64,000 nucleotides of DNA from Halichoerus grypus (Eukaryota > Chordata > Mammalia > Carnivora > Phocidae). The translations under genes and the position numbers were made by a program. Shown piece by piece: positions 47,041 through 58,648 of the stretch (position 1 is the first letter of the stretch; each line of letters opens with the position of its first letter). The notes beneath the pieces are model-generated. The model was not told where the DNA came from, did no database searches, and saw nothing but the letters and a program-made list of their open reading frames with translations. Location of the stretch: NCBI RefSeq assembly GCF_964656455.1, contig NC_135717.1:150029793-150093792 (forward strand), in the 5' to 3' direction.

Positions 47041-49125
47041 GATAATAAAGGAAAAGCTTAATCTAGGTGGGTAAATGTAGGAGGTAGATGAAATGAAAGG
47101 CACTATCGAAGATTATTTAAGATCTGGCAAGTCTTGACCCAAGGCTTTAATTGAGGACTAAAGAGTGGCAATTCCATGTAAAGGAATAAGGAAATCCAGA
47201 AAAATAACTTGAAGGGGAAAATAGATAATACTTCAAAATCATATTCTCACCAGCCTATAGATTTACACACACACATGTATTTATTAGTTAAAAAATCTTT
47301 AGTATTGTACAATACTAAAGTAAATTCATTGTGTCTGATCTGTTTGTTGTAAACCAAGGTGACCAATGATGCAGATCAGAGTATTTGGATACTTCAAGGA
47401 CTTCCTGTCATCAATTTCCCAAAATGTAGTGATGCTTAAAAATATCTGTAGACTATTAATAGCCCTTGTCACAGCTCATGAACTTCATAAAACATTTGGT
47501 TATCTTAGATCTAATTTTTTTTTTAAATTGTAGAGATCAGGAAGATAGCCATGAAAACTATCTAAACTAAGATATCTAGTATCCTATCTAAGTGGTAATA
47601 TTTCTATGACAACATTTTACTGAGAAGCCGGAAACCAAAATATATCTCAACAAATATTTAAAGAAAAAAAGGATACAAGTAGAAAAACTGGTTGACTTTT
47701 CCAGTATGGACTGAAACTAAAGTAAGAAAGCCATATGAATCTCACTGATAGCTTTTCCCAAGTTTTAAGATGTTGTTGTCAAAAATTTTCTAAAAATTAA
47801 TGGAATTCCATAGGCTCATGATTGTTTGGCATTACCTATGGGAAAATCAGCCACACACACACACAAAAATACTTTCTGTACTCTTTGAGTTTAATTGTTA
47901 TTCCTTCTCTGATTCTTCTGAATCTTAATACTTCAAACCTCAAACCTCAGTAAAACCTTGTCTTCTGATCTTGACTCACCATTTCTATAGATGTACATAA
48001 TAACAGTTATTTTAGGGAACATTTTTTTTCTAAATGCTCATGCTGCTAAATTACTGTGGAAATAATTTGATTCAAAGAGTAGTTGCACTCAGAAAAGGCA
48101 GAGTGCTCGGCTGGCACTTATTCAAAATCCTACTATAGTAACTGCTTCCCTTAGGTCCTGTTGTAATCTCAGGCTCCTCACATATTTTAATGGATACTAG
48201 AAGTAAAATAAATAGAGGTTTATTTGATGAATGCTGCTTAGAATTTTCAGATGAAAAGGACAAAAAACATCCTAATTTTCATTTCCTCATCAACTATTTA
48301 AAAAAAAATGCAGAGAATGAGATGGTTGAACATGACTTTTTATTGCAAAACTGAGCCATTATTGTTTTTGGAATATTAGCTTTCCTTTCTCATAATAAGT
48401 TTTCACACTGAATTAAAAAGGAGCACTTCAATTCAATTTTATTGATTTATTTAACATGTGATTTTGTAGTCCCAGAAAATTGCACTCTTCTATTCTGATT
48501 CTCCCAATCTTATTTTTTTTTAAATGATCAAGTATTCTGAGAAGAAAGTTTTGCTTCACATATCTAACTCAGCCTCCTCCAAGAAAACTTCAGTTATTTT
48601 CCTCTTTTCAGTGCTCAAGAACCAAGCACAGAAACACATTCTATAAATTTTCAGTTTTAATATATCAGGTTATCGGGAAAATCATATCATCATGCCTCTG
48701 CCCAAATGTATAGACAATGTGCTCACTAAGGACAAGGCACCCTACCAAAGGACAATTTGCAGTCATTCTAGTTTTTTATATCATTTTGAATCCCAGGCAA
48801 AGGCTTTAATTATATCTGTATTGTTTCAGTAAGGGGAAAGGAGGTTTGAGAACAGAACAGATTAAATGCTTCTTAGAGATCTCATCAGCCTGGTTGCTAA
48901 GAGACAATCAGTTTTTCTTCAGGTGCCTAATGAAGTGAAGTCTTGGCTGCTTATAATCTTTAAAACTACTATTAGCAACTTAAAACAGAAACATAATTCT
49001 GACACATGAATGAAAAGTTTCTTAATGTTTCAGATAGGACTAGACACAAAAATAAATTTGCCATTGTTGGACATGAATAATCACAATATATGTTTTTTTA
49101 ATTTTTGCCTGATTACTCCTCCCAT
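47041..49125. other. Mostly unique sequence; perfect palindrome at 47297-47320
   Basis: No gene or clear repeat over about 2 kb. It holds a perfect 24-bp palindrome (see findings), a short (AC)n at 47854-47865, and a repeat-free stretch at 48840-49010 that looks even in composition. Confidence 0.4.
47297..47320. other. Perfect 24-bp palindrome
   Basis: CTTTAGTATTGT and its exact reverse complement abut with no spacer, giving a centre of TGTACA. No related repeat copy is seen elsewhere in the window. Confidence 0.97.
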
Positions 49126-49129
49126 ATCT

Positions 49130-49370
49130 ATTATGTCATAATCCCTAACCTTCACTGAGTGCTTCTTTTGTGCCAGAGTATGTGCTTAGGACTTAATGTA
49201 GAAAATATTACTTGATATACAAAATTACCTAGTGATGCAGGTACTATTATGACTGCTATTTCATAGATTAATTTTTGCTTAAAATCACGCAGCTATTACA
49301 TAGAGAAGCCTTGATTCAAATGGAGGTAGTCTATTTCCAGGAATCGAACTCTTAATTACTTCATTATATT
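49130..49370 (-). repeat. MIR element, antisense
   Basis: CTTTTGTGCCAGAGTATGTG, GGTACTATTATGACTGCTAT, AAAATCACGCAGCTATTACA and CAGGAATCGAACTCTTAATT follow reversed MIR order. Confidence 0.75.
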
Positions 49371-49875
49371 CATCAGTCTTATAAAGATATACAGAGTTTT
49401 ATAGAATCTGTTTTTGAGGGAGGTAAAATGATGTAATTCTTAAATAAAAATTATTAAAAAATTATTAGAGCTGCTAAACAGTAGTAGAGATTTAACCTTT
49501 ATGTTATGCATTTTACATAACATTAATTTTACATGATACAAATACAATTACAGCAAAAATACATTACTAATTTTTCCTGTGAAGAATTAAAACATTATTT
49601 ATAATGAAAAAGCCTTCTTTTAGCATGCTTCCTGTACAATTCTGCATTTCACTCATGGTGAACACGTTTAGGGTAAACACTTTTTCTGGTCAAAGATTAA
49701 CAGGGATTCTAGAGATACCTAGAGATTTAGGCAATGTACCCACACTAGCCTGTACTAGCCTGGTTCTTTCCTGGCTTATCGTGTGTTGTATCTTGCAGTA
49801 TACCTTCTATATAAGGGCACGTCATCAGGTGCTCTTGACCAGTGTGAGGTGGTCTCTGCTAAACTGAATGTAACT

Positions 49876-50051
49876 TGGGCGCCTGGGTAGCTCAGATGGT
49901 TAAGCGTCTGCCTTCGGCTCAGGTCATGATCTCAGGGTCCTGGGATCGAGTCCCACATCGGGCTGCCTGCTCCTTGGGAGCCTGCTTCTCCCTCTGCCTC
50001 TCTCTCTGTCTCTCTCTCTCTGTCTCTCATGAATAAATAAATAAAATCTTT
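49876..50051 (+). mobile_element. can-SINE, sense, short tail
   Basis: Head GGGCGCCTGGGTAGCTCAGA, body, and (AAAT)n ending AATCTTT with almost no A run. The 15-bp duplication AAACTGAATGTAACT lies at 49861-49875 and 50052-50066. Confidence 0.95.
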
Positions 50052-50358
50052 AAACTGAATGTAACTAGATGTTAAGTTAGAAACTAGGTTAGACAAATAC
50101 AGGGATATTCTTACAGATTTATGCTTCTAGAAGGTCTGGAGTTACTGTAAGTCATCAAAACATTATCATGTGCAATTTTTCACTTGCTGGTGAGGCATTG
50201 CAATAAGTAATTATCCTGACCATACTGATGTCATAAATTATAAGATTTGATAATACATTCTCCTACTTTGTAGCTTGACATTTCCTATCTAAACATATAA
50301 GAAACCAGCAATACTTTATAATCATTAAACTAAAAATTTTTATCCAAAGGAATTCACA

Positions 50359-50577
50359 GGGGTGCCTGGGTGGTTCGGTTGGTTAAGCGTCCAACTCTTG
50401 ATTTCAACTCAGGTCATGCTCTCAGGGTTGTGAGATCGATCCTTGTGTCAGGCTCTGCACTGAGTCTAGAGCCTGCTTAAGCTTCTCTCTCTCTCTCTCC
50501 TTCTGCCCTTCCCCTCCCCGGCTTGCATGCCTGCATGCACACGTGTGCTCTCTCTCAAAAAAAAAAAAAAAAAAAAT
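50359..50577 (+). mobile_element. Older can-SINE, sense
   Basis: Head GGGGTGCCTGGGTGGTTCGG, CCAACTCTTGATTTCAACTC, a CT run and a 21-A tail. A weak flank match (GGAATTCACA against GGAACTGACA) may be the eroded duplication. The CATGCCTGCATGCACACGTG stretch is an unusual body variant. Confidence 0.9.
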
Positions 50578-50719
50578 GGAACTGACAAAGTATAAGTATC
50601 AAAAATATATAACTCTCACAAATAAATAAGGTCCTTTACAAAAAGTGATATCCATCAACTAACTCTGATTACTGAAAAAATTATAAGTATTTAGGACTGA
50701 ATTATGAGAGAAACATTTG

Positions 50720-50925
50720 TTAGAAGTCTGCAGAATGTAGTCAAAGAGCTCATCAGATGGGAATGTAGAATTCTAATGTTGTTACTATTTTCTTTTTTAC
50801 AAATGGTACTGAGATGTACAGTTTTACTTATTAGCTCAAGATCACACACTAGTAAGTGTTGTAGATAGGATTTGAATCTAGGTAGTTCATACTCATACTG
50901 CCTATTACAGAACAAGGTGATGGAC
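50720..50925 (-). repeat. MIR element, antisense
   Basis: TTTTTTACAAATGGTACTGA, CTCAAGATCACACACTAGTA and GATAGGATTTGAATCTAGG follow reversed MIR order (ACAGATGAGGAAACTGAG, then CACACAGCTAGTAAG, then GGGATTCGAACCCAGG in the family). Confidence 0.75.
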
Positions 50926-50929
50926 ATAA

Positions 50930-52065
50930 GTCTAAATAATCATCCTGATTATAATAAAAATGCCAATGTAATAAGCTTTTCCAATTAAACTAAAGCCTCT
51001 TAGTTCCAATTACAAAACAAAACTAAACAAAATGCTATTTAGGAAGAACACATAAATTATAAAAGGAAAAAAATCATGCAACATTACATAAGGCAAACAT
51101 GAACAAAATGAAATCAGACAACGATTACAATAGTTATCCTAGGCAAAATGCAGTCAAGGCAAAAAATGAAGGTGATTGTGATTAATATTTTGCAATAATA
51201 AGGGGTAAAAGTCGCAAGAGAGAAAGAATTTCCAGAGACCTTTCCAGTGTAAATAGTATGTTTTTGAATCACATAGACCAAAATTAGTAGAAATACAAGA
51301 AAAGTAGTAATGCTGGAGAATAGTCCACCATACAAATAGGCAAAGATGATGATATGAGCAAATCTTTTTGCAAATTTTAATTCAGAAAAATCCTAATATT
51401 CTGTGGCTCTCAAGAGGAGAATGTAATAGTTGAGCTGATCTAAACATCTGATCTTCTTAAAAGATTACATGTTGTAAAATACTTAACTTGGCATTCTGGT
51501 TACACACTTCGGTTTTAGGGACTGTAAATCTACATCTCCAACTCACATGTACCACGGGAAGTAGTTAAACACCATTTATGAATCTGCTCAGGTGAGTACA
51601 AGGAGCTAAGTTGCATGTCTCATCATTACGCTATCATGTGACTGGCAATTGCTTCCATTGGCTCCTCACCTTCTCTAGAGAATCTTTAATTCAAAGCTTC
51701 TAGGAGTTATACGAAAGACATCCCAATAGAGATTTTCAGAAGAAATTTTTGATCTACATTTCTTTCTTTACCATAATTTATCCAACCAGTCCCCTGACTG
51801 ACAGGCTTTGCTTTGTTTTCAGACTGTAAATAAAGCTTTACAGATAACCTTGAACACACTTTGTTTTGCATTTTTCTAAGATATCTTTAGTATGACACTC
51901 CTTCAAATTTTTGGAATTTGATGAGTTTTATCAGAAATTGAGAATACATTTCAAAGGTAACAAAGATTGTTTCTGTTTGTTTAAAAATTTTCTCTTAAGT
52001 TATACTACTTTTTCCTTTATGACTCCTTTTTGGTTATAGACTGGATAAAAAGGAATTAAATCCAA
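50930..52065. other. Unique AT-rich sequence, no gene seen
   Basis: Minus-strand open frames at 50691-50927 and 51114-51335 have no domain. No repeat is recognised from 50930 to 52065. Confidence 0.4.
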
Positions 52066-52071
52066 ATATGT

Positions 52072-52082
52072 AGATGATAGAT

Positions 52083-52125
<43 letters not shown>

Positions 52126-52136
52126 GATAGATAGAT

Positions 52137-52177
<41 letters not shown>

Positions 52178-52185
52178 GGATAGAT
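52072..52185. repeat. (GATA)n microsatellite
   Basis: Two GATA/GATG-interrupted arrays, about 114 bp in all, with interruptions at 52124-52140. Almost certainly polymorphic. The 89-codon minus open frame (52034-52303) simply reads the repeat. Confidence 0.97.
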
Positions 52186-52289
52186 TCATTATTGCCTGTG
52201 GAAAGCAAAAATAACAATATGAACTAATTGTCACCTGTGGCAGAAATAGCTCGGTACTTATAAAAATCCATTTCTTCTTACTAGACATA

Positions 52290-52790
52290 AAATTAAGCCA
52301 CATTTCCCAGCCTCCCTTGCAAATAGATGAGACCTTTTGCCTGAGCTATATTTAACAGGATGAGTAGAAGGGTTACATGCTGTTTCCAGGCCTGTTCCAT
52401 AAAATCCTTTCAAGTGTGACCACTGTGTTTATTCTCCACTTCAGTGATTTTCGAAGTGGGGTACCCAGATGAGCAGCAGCATCACCAGGGACATTGTTAA
52501 AAATACAAATCCTTGGCCTTCACCCTAGTCTGTTGAATCAGAAATTCTTCAGGGTGGACTGAATAATCTTTGTTTTAACATATCCTCTGGGTGATTCTGA
52601 CAAACACTACTTTGAGAATCTTGGTTCTATTCATTGGCTGAATGCAGAGGATTCTGGGGCCTTAAATGAAGGCAGAGCCACAATGTGGAAGATAACTTGG
52701 ATTTCTGGATGCCATGTAGAAGGCCGTGCTCTAATCAGGAATACCTTTATTTGTCTTTAACCTCAACAGGAGAGGATGTATTACAACAAA
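52290..52790. repeat. Ancient interspersed repeat split by a MER5A
   Basis: CCACATTTCCCAGCCTCCCT to about 52438 and TTGGCTGAATGCAGAGG to about 52790 share layout with 39660-39915. The MER5A at 52441-52632 lies between. Family not assigned. Confidence 0.45.
52441..52632 (-). repeat. MER5A hAT fossil, antisense
   Basis: TCAGTGATTTTCGAAGTGGG, GAGCAGCAGCATCACCAGGG, AAATACAAATCCTTGGCC, CTGTTGAATCAGAAATTCTT and ACTACTTTGAGAATCTTGG match reversed MER5A nearly end to end. Confidence 0.85.
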
Positions 52791-54439
52791 GACATTTGTA
52801 ACAACAGGAATATATTAGTGACCAAATGTCCTCAGCCTCTGGTGGACATAGCTAATCTGTTATTGTCTGTCAACAGTATTGTTGACATTCTTGACATCAC
52901 AGTATAGTTATAGACGGGAATGGATGAACAGCCATCTCCTGGTGTATAAAAAGGGAATAAAGAGGGTAAATCTCTGCAGATTAGTTTACATAAGAGACTT
53001 AACAATACAGGGTTCTAATGACTCTAGCTATTTCTTTGTTTGATAATTTTTTGTTTTTAAGTAGTTTCTGTGTAAATGGGAAGTTGCTCTTAGCTACTAT
53101 ACATCAGTTAATCTAGGTAGATGTTGTAATGTTCCTGTGATCACTAGACAGAAGTGCAGGTGTCAGCTTTTCACAGGACTTTGAGTAGCAGGCTGTTGCC
53201 ATTTTTAACATTGGTATTACAAGCATGATATAAACCAAAAAATTAATAAAAAAGATGAAGAAGTAGTCAACTGGGGAACAATTCAACTCTGTTTTTTGTC
53301 TTTTGCTAAAATAGTCTTTGGGTCAAAACTCAGGTATATTTTCCGGGTTATAAAGACCAATATATGTTATCAAAAATAAGATAGAAATGCCATCAAAGCA
53401 TGTACAAGGGCAGATAATCAAGCTTTGTTGGGTGCATGCAAATTTTTTAATTCCCTCCTGATTGTTAGTTATTTTTTAGTTGACTATCTCAAAAAATACT
53501 ATAATAGATATGTTTTCTTTTTTTATGGAAGGCTTTCATATGCCACTGAGTCAGAAAGTTCTGTACAGGACTGATTATCATGAATAATTAAGTATTGGAT
53601 TCAAATCATATTTGGTTCAGTAATTACCTTCCTCCTGGGATTTTTGGTAGAATACATCATTCATATAGTTAATGGCCATTTCACGCAACCTGGTGAATTT
53701 ATTCTCATTTTGCATGATGATGTACTAATCATTTTTAATTGGTGACTCAGGAATATACTGTCTTATTAAGTGCTAAGTGTAGTGAGACACACTACCTTTC
53801 ACTTAAAAATCATTATCACTAATCTTTTTATTCAAAGCAAAAGGGGGAAGGCCATTGCCATAGAGTCGAGAACATTTAAAATAAAAATGAACAACTGAAC
53901 TATATTGAACAAAGAACTGTTGAATGTTCATTGTAAGGTGTATTGTTTGGCTTGATTGCCAGGAAATAATTCTTGAGAAGTAATAAATTACAATTAGCTT
54001 GTTAATCCAGGTAGCTCTAATATGCTCTGCTATGATTTATATAATTACACTAATTAAAGCCACATTTACGTAGAACTAACTGCACTAAATACCCAATATA
54101 ATTATTTTAAAAAATCTCGTGAAACATCCCCATCCTTCAGAACTGAGGACAAATATTTTAATAATGAAATTTGAGCCTATTAATTGTGTTTGATAACTGT
54201 GAAAGACAAAATTAGAACAAGACTGTTAAGAGAAGAAATGCTAAAGAACTTTCTTCTGAGCATCACCTGCTTTGAAATAGAAGGAAAAAATCTGTGTATT
54301 TTTATAAGGCCTGCTTGAGAAAATAATACTCAAGGGAAGTGTTTGCAAACAAATTCTAAATGTTCTTTTCTCAGACATCTGTAAGTAAAATGAACAAAGT
54401 GGTCTTCTTGGATTGGAATGAGATAAGGCCCAGTAGGAG
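52791..54439. other. Repeat-free stretch, candidate conserved non-coding DNA
   Basis: About 1.6 kb with no recognised repeat. From 53600 to 54120 there are many ATTA/TAAT cores (for example TAATAAATTACAATTAGC and TAATTACACTAATTAAAGCC) and no coding signal. It resembles developmental-enhancer-like conserved DNA by eye only. Confidence 0.3.
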
Positions 54440-54450
54440 GACCTTTCTAC

Positions 54451-54693
54451 CTTTTTTTTTTTTTTTAGATTTTATTTATTTATTTATTTGAGAGAAAGAG
54501 AGAGAGAGTGTGAGTAGCAATGCCAGCGGCAGAGGGAGAGGGAGAAGGACAGAAGCAGACTCCCTGATGAGTGCGGAGCCAGACATGGGGCTCATGGGGG
54601 CTCTTGGGGCTCACACCCAGCGACCCGGAGATCACAACTGGAGTGGAAATCAAGAGTCCAATGCTCAACTGACTAAGCCACCCAGGTGCTCCA
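54451..54693 (-). mobile_element. Older can-SINE, antisense
   Basis: The minus strand reads GGAGCACCTGGGTGGCTTAG, with a longer, more diverged body than young copies. The duplication GACCTTTCTAC lies at 54440-54450 and 54694-54704. A later 20-bp-period tandem duplication (TTTCTACTTTTGAT at 54698 and 54718) overlaps the right copy. Confidence 0.92.
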
Positions 54694-54734
54694 GACCTTT
54701 CTACTTTTGATGTTTACTTTCTACTTTTGATACT

Positions 54735-56950
54735 TAGCTAGTATATGTTCTAAATTTTCTTCGTAACATTGAATTTGGAAACAAGTGTCTTTTTTCAAAG
54801 AGGCATTCTTTCTTTATACTTAGTGCATACTAGATGCCTTGTGCCTTTTAAAAAATATCATCAAATGTTTAAATATTTCACTAATGAAAAACCAACAGTC
54901 TTTCAGCGTCTTCACACCTAAAGAGCTTCCTTTCTTTCCTATATTTGGATCTTGTATTTGGATTAAATCTCCAATGCCCTGTAAATCTGGATGGAAATAA
55001 TAATGCATAAAACTCAACTCTTGAAGCCATATTGCAAGATGATTTCCTCTGATGACACATTGAATCAAAAAACACAAGACAACTGACAACTCATCACTTT
55101 AAATCTTTTTGCTAAATGCATTCCATGGAGACATGTTAGAATTATCCATTAAATAAAATTAAAAGTTGATTTAATTTGAGACAGAAAGCTAATGTTCTCT
55201 GTTCTTATTAGTAGGATTTAAAACAGATATGTGTTACACAGAAATGGAAAAATTGCTAATTGAAATAAATTTAATGGAAACCAGTGAAGGAAGTAAGCAA
55301 CAGAAAACAAGACACCCCCACCCCCAAGACAAACCCTAAAACTATATGGAATAAAAGCCTCAAGAGTAATTAAATAAAAGGAAAACAAAGAGCTCATTAG
55401 TAGTCAATAATTTTGGAAAGATTTCTTCTTATTTGTAGATTATGGAGGACTTCCTCCCATTTATGTCATGAATTTTAATTATCCACATCTTTGCATTACA
55501 ATAGGGTTGGCCTGAGTAGTTTTTTAGTAGTGTAGTTTTTTTATTATTATTATTATAACAATTCCCTACATTTCTATAGCACGTTATATGTCCTTTCATG
55601 TGTTTACTACATTCAATCCCTACACAGCCAAGATGATTAAGAAAAAAATGACTTTCTTTAGAAATATTCTTTATTATTGTTCTTAAATTCATAATTCTCC
55701 CCTACACTAAGATTCTACCAACAACAAATTTGAAATGATAGATGTGACTAAGAACTCATAGTTAGCTTCTTGTTCTAATCTTACATTTTTGATATAATAT
55801 CTCCCATGTGTATGTTGCCAAGAAATAAGTGATTCCATGAGATAATGGAAAGAGCTCTGACCTAAAAGCTAGGATATCAAGTCCTTCCAGATCTGTTTTC
55901 ACCTAACTTATGACCCAAAAACTCATTCAACATATCTGTTAATTTTTATATATGATATTACTCCCTTACTTGATACATGAATTATGTTATTGCTGAGATT
56001 CCTTTAGTTTTGAAAATCTGTGACTCAAAAACTACTTTTGGCTCCTTCAAATAAATCTGTTACTTTATCTAGGGAACTATTAAGCTACTGGTTAAGACAT
56101 AAATTAAAAAAAAAAAATCTGAAATTGTGAACTAAGACCTAATCTATACGGAAATTACCTTACAGAAGTAGGACCCTGACAGCACTTGAGTTGACTGTAA
56201 TCTAGAATTACATTTTGTTTGGCTTGCAGAGATTATAAAATAATTTTAATTAATTGCCAACATTTCAAAGCTTTGAGATTTAACATAAAAAATATTTAGA
56301 TTTAAGATTTTTCATGAAAATTCAGGAGATCTAATCACTATCTGCTAAAGCCCATTAATGGTTTCACTTTTAGAAAAGGCATGCATTACTCAATTTGCCA
56401 TAGTCCCTACCATGCCTTATTGTTAACACTGCAACCCCTTATTCATTTATGTTACCTGTCAGTCTCTTACTGGAAGTAGATTGGCAAACCAAGTACTTTG
56501 TGTAGAAAATAAGGTCCCCTTAAATCAAATGCAGTGGTTTCTTACAGATATTTTCAGGAATGAACAAAGAAGATATTGGCCATCTGCCAAACCTATTACT
56601 ACCTACATGTGGCATGGTGACTTTAAGGAATAATTGTTGCAAGGTACATTATACAATATAAAAATAAAATGCTTTTGTTCAGTGTATAATAACCACTGGA
56701 TAAGTATCCTTCAAAATAGATAACTTCTAAATGAACATTTTAAAGGCTCTATCTGGCAAAAGAAATATGAAAACTTAATAACTTTGTGCTTAATAAATAA
56801 ATCTTTGTGCTTCTTTCTTAAAATAAATTCTGTTTTATAATTAACAAAGAGGATTTGCCACAATTGGGTAGCTCAACTGTGGCTAAACTAATAATGCAAA
56901 CTTTCTTGCACTAAATTTGTAGCACCTTTAAAGAGACCTTAAAAACAGTA
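54735..56950. other. Unique AT-rich sequence, no gene seen
   Basis: About 2.2 kb with no recognised element. Minus open frames at 54820-55089 and 55429-55692 have no domain. A short (TTA)n lies near 55541. Confidence 0.4.
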
Positions 56951-56960
56951 TTAAAAGAAT

Positions 56961-57555
56961 ATTATGCAGCCATCAAAAGGAATAAAATCTTGCCATTTGC
57001 AATGATGTGGATGGAACTGGAGGGTATTATGCTGAGCGAAATAAGTCAATCAGAGAAAGACATGTATCATATGACCTCACTGATATGAGGAATTCTCAAT
57101 CTCAGGAAACAAACTGAGGGTTGCTGGAGTGGTGGGGGGTGGGAGGGATGGGGTGCCTGGGTGATAGACATTGGAGAGGGTATGTGCTATGGTGAGCGCT
57201 GTGAATTGTGTAAGACTGTTGAATCACAGACCTGTACCTCTGAAACAAATAATACATTATATGTTTAAAAAAAATTAAAAAAAAGAAGAAGAAGATAGCA
57301 GGAGGGGAAGAATGAAGGGGGGGAAATTGGAGGGGGAGACGAACCATGAGAGACTATGGACCCTGAGAAACAAACTGAGGGTTCTAGAGGGGAGGGGGGT
57401 GGGGGGATGGGTTAGCCTGGTGATGGGTATTAAAGAGGGCACGTACTGAATGGAGCACTGGGTGTCATAGGCAAACAATGAATCATGGAACACTCCATCA
57501 AAAACTAATGATGTAATGTATGGTGATTAACATAACATAATAAAAAATAAATAAA
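56961..57555 (+). mobile_element. 5'-truncated L1 with intact ORF2 terminus and doubled 3' UTR
   Basis: It starts in the last codons of ORF2. Frame 56957-57088 reads through recognisable end blocks (AAIKRNK, MELEGIMLSEISQSEKDMYH) to TGA at 57086-57088. The 3' UTR then has two homologous modules, 57100-57285 and 57345-57540, each containing GAAACAAACTGAGGGTT (57106-57122 and 57367-57383), separated by an A-rich joint. Flanks TAAAAGAAT (56952-56960 and 57556-57564) are the likely target duplication. The minus open frames over it are spurious. Confidence 0.9.
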
Positions 57556-57564
57556 TAAAAGAAT

Positions 57565-58268
57565 TAAGACATTACAGTCATTAATTCATCTACATATTAA
57601 TTGTTATTTTACTTATTTTACAATAGCTACATGTGCAGATCCTACAAGTCAGGCACCCTGGTAGAGACGCAAGGGCATATGCATTTATTACTCCCCAGAT
57701 TCAAAGGTTTCTGAGAACATTTGAGGAAAAAAGGTGAAATTGAAGATATTAAGCTTTTATATGTAAAATAATGTTTAGATGAGCCAATGCCTAGAGTGAA
57801 TGTACAGAAACCTCTATTTTATTTTATTTTTTTAAAAGTACCAAAAATAAAACTACAAATGTGTATATTAAATAAATGCATCATTTTCCCTCTTGAATTA
57901 TTATAACTAGATTCTGTGTCATTATTTTCAGTTGTTACCTCTTCATTAGAAAATTTCCAAATATCTCTTCCCTAGTTTTTATTAAAGAATAGCAAGCAAA
58001 TCATTTATACATTTAACAGTAACAGGCACATTGTTTTTCTGTGTTTGATTCCTTATCACATGTTTTTTTCCCTTTCAGTTAATAGTCCTGGACTCTGAAT
58101 CAGGCTTGAATTACTTTGGGTGAATGGCCCTAGGGTATAGGAAAACTGGAATAAGCAATCCACTGCTCTTTCTAACCCGGTTTAGATCTCCGTGTAAAAA
58201 AAAATCGCATGAAAGCACAACAGTCATCTCCTTTCTACATTTCTCATCCACCCTCCTCCCTTACAGAA
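57565..58268. other. Unique AT-rich sequence, no gene seen
   Basis: No recognised element. It borders the tRNA-half insertion at 58285. Confidence 0.45.
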
Positions 58269-58284
58269 ATGAATAGATCATCAT

Positions 58285-58321
58285 CGGGTGGCAGAGTGGG
58301 CAGTGGAAGCGTGTTAGGCCC
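58285..58321 (+). pseudogene. Tailless retrocopy of initiator tRNA-Met 5' half
   Basis: A 37-nt insert flanked by a 16-bp duplication ATGAATAGAKCATCAT (58269-58284 and 58322-58337, one mismatch). From 58290 it reads GGCAGAGTGG, then GCAGTGGAAGCGTG, then TTAGGCCC, continued by AT of the right duplication. This is the initiator tRNA-Met 5' half up to the CAT anticodon, with one base lost in the D-stem and mostly CpG-type changes. Five extra bases (58285-58289) precede it. There is no A tail and no 3' half. Not functional. Confidence 0.75.
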
Positions 58322-58610
58322 ATGAATAGAGCATCATGGATGCAGTCAGTTCTTTCTCCTGTCTTCCATAACTTTCCCCAAGGTTTCACTTAAAAAACTG
58401 CCACTCCTATAGCATGGCTTCTCTTCCAGTTTTATCCTTAGTCCCAGCCGCACTCATTTTATACTAGTTTCCAAAGAACAGACAATACTAAACTCAATTC
58501 CTTGTGGTTGCCAAAAGATTACACATCAATTAATTCACAAATCTCAGAATTATATACAAGATAATCACTACAAAGATGGACTCACCTTATAAGGTAAAGT
58601 ACCCATTTTA

Positions 58611-58648
58611 TGAGACTGACACGCTGCCCACTGTGCTAAGAAGGCGGT
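58611..58648 (-). pseudogene. Tailless retrocopy of elongator tRNA-Met 5' half
   Basis: A 38-nt insert flanked by a perfect 16-bp duplication TAAAGTACCCATTTTA (58595-58610 and 58649-58664). On the minus strand, from 58645, it reads GCCTTCTTAGCACAGTGGGC, then AGCGTGTCAGTCTCA, with the T of CAT supplied by the duplication edge. That is nucleotides 1-36 of elongator tRNA-Met, ending exactly at the anticodon, with about four changes, two of them CpG decay. Three extra bases precede nucleotide 1. On the minus strand the target reads CTTT/AAAA, close to the L1 endonuclease preference. No A tail. Confidence 0.8.

Noticed and set aside
52034..52303. 89-codon frame with SIYLSIYLSIYLS repeats
   Set aside because: It is the (GATA)n microsatellite in translation.
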